Shown here: positions 1 to 5,172 of the stretch, piece by piece
How positions within the stretch are numbered: position 1 is the stretch's first letter
Layout: each line of letters begins with the position of its first letter
From: Actinomycetota bacterium
GTDB taxonomy: Bacteria > Actinomycetota > Actinomycetes > Nanopelagicales > Nanopelagicaceae
Length of the DNA stretch: 5,172 bases
Direction of reading: 5' to 3'
Assembly: GCA_009698975.1 (NCBI GenBank)
Contig: WLPB01000087.1
Coordinates: 1-5,172, forward strand
Notes under the pieces: generated by a model
The model's database searches: none
The model's input: only the letters and a program-made list of their open reading frames with translations
What the model was told of the DNA's origin: nothing
Position numbers and translations under genes: made by a program

Positions 1-2439
1 AATCACTTTCTTTGGTGTTGCTCCGGCAAGTTCGGCGATGATATCTGGATGGGCAAGGGCTGCCGCCTCGAAGTCCGCATCTGAAATTGCAGGCGAAACA
101 TTGATGCGCCCCTTGATTTTGCCGTTGATCTGAATGACCGCTTCTACCTCATCTGCAACAAGGAGTGCTGGGTTAACTTCTGGCCAACCTGCTGTAGCAA
201 TCGCTGGCTTATGGCCAAGTCGTTCCCACATCTCTTCAGCGGTAAATGGCGCAACGAGAGAGAGCATGATGGCAATTGCTTCGACTGCTTCACGCACTGC
301 CGGATCGCCAGCGCCACATCCTGAATCAACAGCTTTGCGCGTTGCATTAACGAGCTCCATCACACGAGCGATAGCAACGTTAAATCGGAAAGATTCGACT
401 GCAAATCCTGCGTCGTGAAGCGCCTTATGTGTCGCTTTGCGAAGGGTGAGATCTCCTGTTGAGAAGTCAACACCGACTGCAGATGAGACATCTCCAGATA
501 AGCGCCACGCACGACTAAGGAATTTAACTGATCCCGATGGCGATACATCAGACCAATCCACATCATCTTCTGGTGGTCCAGCGAATACAAGTGAGAGACG
601 AATTGCGTCAACGCCATGCTTTTCTAGCTCATCAGAGAGTTTGACTAGATTTCCACGAGACTTGGACATCGCAGAACCATCCATCAAGACCATTCCTTGA
701 TTGAGCAAGCGAGTAAATGGCTCGTTAAATCCGAGCATCCCCATATCGTTGAGGACCTTTGTAAAGAATCGTGAGTAGAGCAAGTGCAAAATTGCGTGAG
801 TCACGCCGCCGACATATTGGTCAACTGGTAACCAGGTATCGATTTCATTGCGTGAGAACGGTTCGTCATGATTTGTTGAAGATGGATAACGCAGGTAATA
901 CCAAGAAGAATCAACGAAAGTATCCATCGTGTCTGAGTCGCGAAGTGCTGGTGCGCCACATGATGGACAAGGTGTATTCACCCAATCAGTTGCTGCAGCA
1001 AGTGGCGACTGCCCCTTGGGCTTGAGGTCGATATCTTTTGCATCAGGGAGAGTTAGCGGTAACTGATCTGCAGGAACGGGTACTTCGCCACACTTTTCAC
1101 AGTGAACAATAGGAATCGGTGTGCCCCAGAAGCGTTGACGAGAGACTAGCCAATCGCGAAGGCGATAGTTGCGTGCAGATTTTCCAAGACCTTTAGCTTC
1201 GAGTTCGGCTGTAATTGCAGCAACTGCAGCATCTTTTGAGAGTCCGTTGAGTGAACCTGAATTAATAAGTTTTCCATCGCCTACGGTTGCAACTCCTGAT
1301 GTTGCTGGATCTTCTTCCTCTGATTGAACGACGACACGAACTGGCAAGCCCATCGCACGTGCAAAATCTAGGTCGCGTTGATCATGAGCCGGAACAGCCA
1401 TGATTGCGCCGGTTCCGTAATCTGCGAGTACATAATCTGAGGCCCAGATAGGTAGCTTCTCGCCATTTACTGGGTTGATTGCAAAACGCTTAAGGTCGAT
1501 ACCTGACTTAGGGCGGTCAGTTGCAAGGCGATCTATATCTGATGCTGCCTTTACTGACTCGAGATAAGAATTGAATTGTGACTCGACTTCACCACCCGCA
1601 ACAAGTTCGGCAGCAAGTGCTGAGTCGACTGCAACCACCATAAATGTTGCGCCGTATAAAGTATCTGGACGAGTCGTATAAATCGTGACAGGAGTTTCGC
1701 GACCTTCAATATCAAATTGAACGTTGGCACCTTGTGAGCGACCAATCCAATTACGCTGCATCTGCAGAACTTTTTCAGGCCATTTACCCTCGAGCTGTGC
1801 CATGTCATCAAGAAGGCGATCTGCGTAATCAGTGATCTTGAAATACCACTGATTGAGCTTCTTCTTTGTAACGGCGCTATCGCAACGCTCGCACAAACCA
1901 GCTACTACCTGCTCGTTTGCAAGTACGGTCTGACATCCGGGGCACCAGTTAACGGCAGAATCTTTACGGTAAGCCAAACCACGCTTATGAAGTTCGATAA
2001 ACAACCATTGGTTCCACTTGTAGTACTCAGGGTCGCATGTGTTAAATACTCGATCCCAATCGAATGAACATGCATAGCGGCGCATTGAAGATTTCTGCAC
2101 CGCGATGTTCTCGTAGGTCCAATCGCGCGGATCAGCATTGCGCTTGATAGCGGCATTTTCTGCCGGAAGTCCAAATGCATCCCAGCCAATTGGATGCATG
2201 ACGTTGAAACCCTTTTGAATCCAATAACGAGCGATTACATCGCCAAGTGCATACGCCTCTGCGTGGCCCATGTGAAGGTCACCCGATGGATAAGGAAACA
2301 TATCGAGCACATACTTCTTGGGACGAGAATCGTCAGCGCGCCCTGATTTAAAGGGTTCGAGCTTGTCCCAAATTGGAAGCCACTTCTCTTGCACGTAGGC
2401 AAAATCGTATGCCGCGTGCTCTGTAGATTCTGTGGTCAT
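1..2439 (-). CDS. leuS: Leucyl-tRNA synthetase (LeuRS), 3' end cut by window edge
   Basis: Class I aminoacyl-tRNA synthetase that charges tRNA-Leu with leucine in the cytoplasm. I read 813 codons from the ATG at 2439 to base 1 without a stop or frameshift; the last residues seen (GATPKKVI) lie close to the usual C-terminus, so probably only about ten codons are missing. Visible in order: HIGH motif as HMGH at residues 56-59; a first zinc-binding pair set C166/C169 and C183/C186; the CP1 editing domain with TTRPDT at 255-260 and the [15 protein letters not shown] block at 342-356, including the conserved Asp; a second Cys set C447/C450 and C491/C494; a [13 protein letters not shown] block near 506-518; and the second signature as AMSKSRGN at 590-597 with catalytic K593. 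The leucine-specific insertion found before KMSKS in E. coli is absent. Editing looks intact. No Shine-Dalgarno precedes the start; a -10-like box lies 6 bases upstream, suggesting leaderless expression. Confidence 0.98.
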   Translation of the reverse strand, partial: MTTESTEHAAYDFAYVQEKWLPIWDKLEPFKSGRADDSRPKKYVLDMFPYPSGDLHMGHAEAYALGDVIARYWIQKGFNVMHPIGWDAFGLPAENAAIKRNADPRDWTYENIAVQKSSMRRYACSFDWDRVFNTCDPEYYKWNQWLFIELHKRGLAYRKDSAVNWCPGCQTVLANEQVVAGLCERCDSAVTKKKLNQWYFKITDYADRLLDDMAQLEGKWPEKVLQMQRNWIGRSQGANVQFDIEGRETPVTIYTTRPDTLYGATFMVVAVDSALAAELVAGGEVESQFNSYLESVKAASDIDRLATDRPKSGIDLKRFAINPVNGEKLPIWASDYVLADYGTGAIMAVPAHDQRDLDFARAMGLPVRVVVQSEEEDPATSGVATVGDGKLINSGSLNGLSKDAAVAAITAELEAKGLGKSARNYRLRDWLVSRQRFWGTPIPIVHCEKCGEVPVPADQLPLTLPDAKDIDLKPKGQSPLAAATDWVNTPCPSCGAPALRDSDTMDTFVDSSWYYLRYPSSTNHDEPFSRNEIDTWLPVDQYVGGVTHAILHLLYSRFFTKVLNDMGMLGFNEPFTRLLNQGMVLMDGSAMSKSRGNLVKLSDELEKHGVDAIRLSLVFAGPPEDDVDWSDVSPSGSVKFLSRAWRLSGDVSSAVGVDFSTGDLTLRKATHKALHDAGFAVESFRFNVAIARVMELVNATRKAVDSGCGAGDPAVREAVEAIAIMLSLVAPFTAEEMWERLGHKPAIATAGWPEVNPALLVADEVEAVIQINGKIKGRINVSPAISDADFEAAALAHPDIIAELAGATPKKVI

Positions 2440-2451
2440 GTGTGAATCTTA
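2440..2451 (-). promoter_or_regulatory. Putative leaderless promoter (-10 box) of leuS
   Basis: On the minus strand the sequence reads TAAGAT, then TCACAC, then the leuS ATG. TAAGAT (bases 2451-2446) fits the TAnnnT form of actinobacterial -10 boxes, and the 6-base gap would place transcription initiation exactly on the A of the ATG. No purine-rich ribosome-binding site lies in front of the start, which agrees with a leaderless mRNA. I see no good TTGACA-like -35 element at 16-18 bases. TATAAG, overlapping slightly upstream, is an alternative box that would give a leader of about 7 bases. The call is inferred from sequence alone. Confidence 0.5.
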
Positions 2452-2464
2452 ACTTATACAAATG

Positions 2465-2482
2465 ATTCGATTTTCATCGAAT
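2465..2482 (-). repeat. Perfect inverted repeat between tRNA-Ala and leuS
   Basis: ATTCGAT and ATCGAAT arms (7 bp) flank a 4-base loop that reads GAAA on the transcribed strand, a GNRA-type tetraloop. It starts 4 bases beyond the tRNA 3' end and ends 13 bases upstream of the putative leuS -10 box. No clear T-run follows (CATTTGTATA), so it is not a canonical intrinsic terminator. It could end or help process the tRNA transcript, or act as an operator overlapping the leuS promoter region. The arms are A/T-rich and modestly stable. Confidence 0.4.
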
Positions 2483-2486
2483 GCCG

Positions 2487-2559
2487 TGGAGATAAGGGGA
2501 ATCGAACCCCTAACCTCTTCCATGCCATGGAAGCGCGCTACCAATTGCGCCATATCCCC
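2487..2559 (-). tRNA. tRNA-Ala, anticodon GGC
   Basis: A complete 73-nt cloverleaf read on the minus strand. The acceptor stem is GGGGATA paired with TATCTCC, including the G3:U70 wobble pair (bases 2557 and 2490) that is the main alanine identity element. The D stem is GCGC/GCGC with loop AATTGGTA; the anticodon stem is CTTCC/GGAAG with loop ATGGCAT, giving anticodon GGC (2526-2524), which reads GCC and GCU. The variable loop has 5 bases, the T arm is AGGGG-TTCGATT-CCCCT, and the discriminator is A73. The 3' CCA is not encoded (the next bases are CGG), so a CCA-adding enzyme must supply it. It lies between the phosphatase gene and leuS in the same direction. I see no convincing promoter of its own, so it may be made by read-through from the upstream operon. 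Confidence 0.97.
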
Positions 2560-2596
2560 TAGTTATCAATCAAGACCATCACATAACCTTCGGTCA

Positions 2597-2612
2597 TTGC
2601 TGGTCTCAGCAA
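2597..2612 (-). other. Small hairpin just after the histidine phosphatase stop
   Basis: TTGCTG and CAGCAA arms (6 bp) around a 4-base loop, starting 3 bases after the TAA of the phosphatase gene and ending 37 bases before the tRNA-Ala 5' end. It has no downstream T-tract on the minus strand, so a role as an intrinsic terminator is doubtful. It may instead protect the operon mRNA 3' end or mark a processing site ahead of the tRNA. It is short enough to be chance. Confidence 0.3.
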
Positions 2613-2615
2613 ATA

Positions 2616-3275
2616 TTACCGTATTGAATCAGGGATAACAGACCCACTGTCTTGCCCCAGCACTGGCTCAGGGATAGATCCGGCATTATGTTCTGTCAGC
2701 AACCAGCCTTTTGGAGAATGCGAAAGAACAGACCACGAGGCGTTAGAGAGCCCGCCAATTTTTGACCACATTGGAATTGGTAACTCGAGATAAGTACCGA
2801 TCAGGGTGCGCGCAGTTCCGCCGTGAGTTGCAACGATCAGTATCTGATTATCTTTTCCGGCGAGATACTCATCGATTGCAGCTTTGGCACGAGCACCAAC
2901 TTCACTGCGACGTTCTCCTGTTGTTCCTGCCGGATTGTCACCGCCCATCGACCACTCGCGTAAATTATCAAGGTCATACTCGCGGATGGCGTCGCCAGTG
3001 AGGCCTTCCCATTCGCCGCAATTGGTTTCGCGAAGACGGGCATCGATAGCAATTTCGTGTCCTGAAAGATCAGCGAGTGCTTGTGCAGTTTTACGGGCAC
3101 GATTTAAGTCACTTGAAAGAATGGCAGTCGGCTTCATATCAACAACGAGACGCGCAGCATGTGTTGCTTGATATTCGCCCACGGCATTGAGTGGAATATC
3201 GGTGTGGCCCTGAAACTTGTTCGCTACATTCCAATCGGTCTGACCATGACGCCATAAGACAATAGTGTTAGCCAT
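2616..3275 (-). CDS. Histidine phosphatase family protein (phosphoglycerate mutase-like), GpgP-like by position
   Basis: A 219-residue soluble member of the histidine phosphatase (phosphoglycerate mutase-like) superfamily, which removes phosphate through a phosphohistidine intermediate. Visible catalytic set: R9-H10-G11 in LWRHGQTDWN, N16, Q22, R59 within SSDLNRARKTA, E83 in LRETNCGEWEG, and H151 in ATHGG. From memory this is the same set, at the same positions, as in the broad-specificity phosphatase PhoE, and argues for a phosphatase rather than a glycolytic mutase. The location after nadD-rsfS matches mycobacterial gpgP (glucosyl-3-phosphoglycerate phosphatase, Rv2419c), so a role in glucosylglycerate or methylglucose polysaccharide synthesis is possible, but the substrate cannot be read from the sequence. 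I chose the ATG at 3275 because GAGG lies 6 bases upstream and the protein then begins one short strand before the RHG motif; an in-frame ATG at 3287 would add four residues. The C-terminal ~20 residues look like a Gly/Ser/Pro-rich tail. Its start overlaps the end of rsfS by 8 bases, so the two are probably translationally coupled. Confidence 0.93.
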   Translation of the reverse strand: MANTIVLWRHGQTDWNVANKFQGHTDIPLNAVGEYQATHAARLVVDMKPTAILSSDLNRARKTAQALADLSGHEIAIDARLRETNCGEWEGLTGDAIREYDLDNLREWSMGGDNPAGTTGERRSEVGARAKAAIDEYLAGKDNQILIVATHGGTARTLIGTYLELPIPMWSKIGGLSNASWSVLSHSPKGWLLTEHNAGSIPEPVLGQDSGSVIPDSIR

Positions 3276-3654
3276 TGCTTGCCTCATCTTCTGGCCCTGC
3301 TTCCTTGATGTGCAAAGGAATTATTGGGCAATCATTCCAGAGGCGATCAATCATGTAATAGCTGCGAAGATTTTGGCTTTGAATATGAACCACGAGATCT
3401 GAGTAATCAAGTAAGGCCCACTCTTCGCTGATTTCGCGGCGGAGTGGCTTATCTCCAGCAAGACGCAACTTCTCTTCCACCCAGTCAGAGATTGCAGAAA
3501 CTTGGCGAACGTTTGCAGCCGTTACGATTAAGAAAACTTCAGAGAGAACTGCTTGTTCTGAGAGATCCAGTGCGACCATCTCTGTTCCGAATTTATCTGC
3601 AGCGGCTTGGGCAGCGATCTGTGTGTGAGCGATAACGCTGGCGCTAGCTGACAT
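3268..3654 (-). CDS. rsfS: Ribosomal silencing factor RsfS (Iojap/DUF143 family)
   Basis: A 128-residue protein of the RsfS/Iojap family. It binds uL14 on the 50S subunit and blocks joining to the 30S subunit, lowering translation in poor conditions. Family blocks seen: an N-terminal helix rich in Ala; ALDLSEQAVLSEVFLIVTAAN at about residues 28-48; the RQVSAISDWVEEKL helix (50-63); EEWALLDYSDLVVHI (77-91); and RSYYMIDRLW (97-106). Length is typical. The usual glycines in the 'G-W-hydrophobic-D-GD' stretch are Glu78 and Ser85 here, a mild deviation. The reading frame is open 31 codons further upstream, but those codons lie inside nadD and look unlike RsfS, so I take the ATG at 3654, which has AAGGAG 10 bases upstream. 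It overlaps nadD by 11 bases and the following phosphatase gene by 8, the usual pattern of a coupled operon. Confidence 0.96.
   Translation of the reverse strand: MSASASVIAHTQIAAQAAADKFGTEMVALDLSEQAVLSEVFLIVTAANVRQVSAISDWVEEKLRLAGDKPLRREISEEWALLDYSDLVVHIQSQNLRSYYMIDRLWNDCPIIPLHIKEAGPEDEASNG
3282..3285 (-). promoter_or_regulatory. Ribosome binding site deciding the phosphatase start
   Basis: GAGG (within TGAGG) on the minus strand, 6 bases before the ATG at 3275 and inside the last codons of rsfS. It supports the inner start (protein beginning MANT) over the ATG at 3287, which has only an AGAAG touching its start codon. Confidence 0.6.
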
Positions 3655-4192
3655 AGAGGTTGTTCTCCTTGATGAATTGGGCAACAGATGGGCAAATGCC
3701 ATCTGAGGTGTGTGAGCGTACCTGAGTTGCAGAGATATCAATTGCATCGATATCTCGCGCTAAATCATGGGTAGAACCTGGGCGATCGATGATTTCGAGC
3801 GTGACCATCTTTAACAGCTCATCTACTCGGTGCCATTGATCAATCTTTTCTGCAGCATCGCTTCCGACAATCAGGACCAACTCAGCTTCAGGATATGTCT
3901 GCGCAACAGCTTCAACGGTATCGATTGTGTAGCTCGGACCCATTCGCAAAATTTCTATCGGATTTACTTCAACCTTGCTTCGAATATCGTCAGGTAATTC
4001 GTTGATTGCTAACTGACACATAGTGCGACGTTGCGCACCTGTTGCTTGCGGTGCTTGATCACGCAGTCGAGGCTCTCCTGCAGGAATAACTAGGAGGCGG
4101 TCAACGATGTTTCGAATAAGAAGCTCTGTGATGAGATGGGTATGGCCAATATGTATCGGATCAAAGGTTCCGCCATAGAGGCCTAAGCGCAT
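3644..4192 (-). CDS. nadD: Nicotinate-nucleotide adenylyltransferase
   Basis: A 182-residue enzyme that joins nicotinate mononucleotide and ATP to give nicotinate adenine dinucleotide and pyrophosphate, the step before NAD synthetase, in the cytoplasm. It has the nucleotidyltransferase Rossmann signature GGTFDPIHIGH (residues 7-17) with H14 and H17 of the ATP-binding HxGH; the family block GPSYTIDTV (85-93); VGSDAAEKIDQWHRVDEL (109-126), corresponding to the usual 'GxD...W' region; and ISATQVR (153-159), the second nucleotide-binding signature. Length is slightly short for actinobacterial NadD but complete. No Shine-Dalgarno is visible before the ATG; it starts 7 bases after the stop of the small membrane-protein gene, so it may rely on coupling to that gene. 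It overlaps rsfS at its 3' end, an association widespread in bacteria. Its product feeds the NAD pool that the upstream gene's enzyme, LigA, uses as cofactor. Confidence 0.97.
   Translation of the reverse strand: MRLGLYGGTFDPIHIGHTHLITELLIRNIVDRLLVIPAGEPRLRDQAPQATGAQRRTMCQLAINELPDDIRSKVEVNPIEILRMGPSYTIDTVEAVAQTYPEAELVLIVGSDAAEKIDQWHRVDELLKMVTLEIIDRPGSTHDLARDIDAIDISATQVRSHTSDGICPSVAQFIKENNLYVS
3665..3670 (-). promoter_or_regulatory. Ribosome binding site of rsfS inside nadD
   Basis: AAGGAG on the minus strand, 10 bases before the ATG at 3654 and lying in the last codons of nadD. It supports the short 128-residue form of RsfS over a longer in-frame reading that would start at 3747 or 3702, deep inside nadD. 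Confidence 0.65.
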
Positions 4193-4199
4193 TGTTAAA

Positions 4200-4319
4200 T
4201 TACTTATCTAGGCGAAGTACGAGGTAGAGCAGAAAACCAAAGATTACGAATGTGACAATTCCGAAGGCTTCTGGAGAGATAGGCAGCTCACGGGTTACTT
4301 CATTGAGATATGCAGACAT
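4200..4319 (-). CDS. Small single-pass membrane protein, 39 residues, unknown function
   Basis: A complete reading frame from ATG (4319) to TAA (4202-4200), fitting exactly between ligA (12-base gap) and nadD (7-base gap) on the same strand. Residues 1-17 are polar and net acidic (E7, R10, E11, E17), with prolines at 13 and 16. Residues 18-35 form an unbroken hydrophobic helix (AFGIVTFVIFGFLLYLVL), and the protein ends R-L-D-K. The charge pattern suggests N-terminus outside and C-terminus in the cytoplasm. It has no cleavable-signal features and no recognised domain. I have an unverified impression that other actinobacteria also carry tiny membrane proteins with an 'LP..P.AFG' start to the helix near nadD. 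There is no Shine-Dalgarno; a -10-like TAACCT lies 6 bases before the ATG, as at leuS. The tight fit, gene direction and clean membrane helix favour a real gene, but its function is unknown. Confidence 0.72.
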   Translation of the reverse strand: MSAYLNEVTRELPISPEAFGIVTFVIFGFLLYLVLRLDK

Positions 4320-4331
4320 GGGTGAAGGTTA
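4320..4331 (-). promoter_or_regulatory. Putative leaderless promoter (-10 box) of the small membrane-protein gene / nadD operon
   Basis: The whole gap between the ligA stop and the small gene reads TAACCT (4331-4326), then TCACCC (4325-4320), then ATG. TAACCT fits TAnnnT but matches TATAAT at only 3 of 6 positions. The 6-base gap puts the expected start of transcription on the A of the ATG. The layout mirrors that before leuS (TAAGAT, TCACAC, ATG). It could give the nadD-rsfS-phosphatase genes a promoter separate from ligA. No -35 element is obvious. Confidence 0.38.

Positions 4332-5172
<841 letters not shown>

Noticed and set aside
134..700. Two plus-strand open frames of 94 and 87 codons (134-418, 437-700)
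   Set aside because: Both lie opposite the LeuRS C-terminal half, which I read without interruption on the minus strand; the translations have no recognisable features.
2440..2486. T-box or amino-acid-responsive leader before leuS
   Set aside because: The 47-base gap between the tRNA and leuS is far too short for a T-box, and no specifier loop or T-box sequence is present.
2560..2570. GATAAC as a -10 box for tRNA-Ala
   Set aside because: It ends 2 bases before the mature tRNA 5' end, so initiation would fall inside the tRNA; it also lacks the key final T.
2884..3171. 95-codon open frame on the plus strand opposite the phosphatase gene
   Set aside because: It is fully antisense to a gene with all catalytic motifs. 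Its translation is low-complexity and Ser/Arg/Ala-rich, as expected from reading the complement of a coding strand.
3655..3747. Longer rsfS start adding 31 codons
   Set aside because: The extra codons lie inside nadD, do not resemble RsfS, and the AAGGAG at 3665-3670 serves the ATG at 3654.
4193..4202. TAATTT as a leaderless -10 box for nadD
   Set aside because: Only 4 bases separate it from the nadD ATG, too close for a start at the ATG, and nadD sits 7 bases after the small gene, so co-transcription explains it better.

Overview
This window reads as an ordinary housekeeping segment of an actinobacterial chromosome with moderate base composition (near or just under half G+C by eye, clearly not a high-GC streptomycete or mycobacterium). 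The actinobacterial call rests on two things. The LigA C-terminal half carries the '[10 protein letters not shown]' block that I associate with Actinobacteria. The order nadD - rsfS - histidine phosphatase matches what I recall from Mycobacterium (Rv2421c-Rv2420c-Rv2419c). Small overlapping genes, moderate GC and likely leaderless starts would suit a streamlined lineage such as the freshwater acI / Nanopelagicales group; that narrower placement is inference only.

Everything is on the minus strand, so the biological order runs from right to left. ligA (NAD-dependent DNA ligase, 5' part outside the window) ends at 4332. Twelve bases later begins a 39-codon membrane-protein gene (4319-4200), followed 7 bases later by nadD (4192-3644). 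rsfS (3654-3268) overlaps the end of nadD by 11 bases. A histidine phosphatase gene (3275-2616) overlaps the end of rsfS by 8 bases. After a short gap with a small hairpin comes tRNA-Ala(GGC) (2559-2487), then another perfect inverted repeat, then leuS (2439 to beyond base 1), which lacks only its last few codons. No stretch longer than 300 bases is without a gene; the largest gap is the tRNA-containing interval between the phosphatase gene and leuS.

Functionally, the block joins NAD metabolism (NadD makes the dinucleotide precursor of NAD, and LigA consumes NAD) with translation (RsfS silences idle 50S subunits; tRNA-Ala and LeuRS supply decoding). The histidine phosphatase sits where mycobacteria keep glucosyl-3-phosphoglycerate phosphatase.

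I see no mobile element, CRISPR array, phage or defence gene, and no sign of a new multi-gene system. The items most worth a second look are the 39-residue single-pass membrane protein between ligA and nadD; a nearly identical '-10 box + 6 bases + ATG' arrangement before that small gene and before leuS, suggesting leaderless transcription; and the compact LeuRS, which lacks the leucine-specific insertion and has AMSKS in place of KMSKS.
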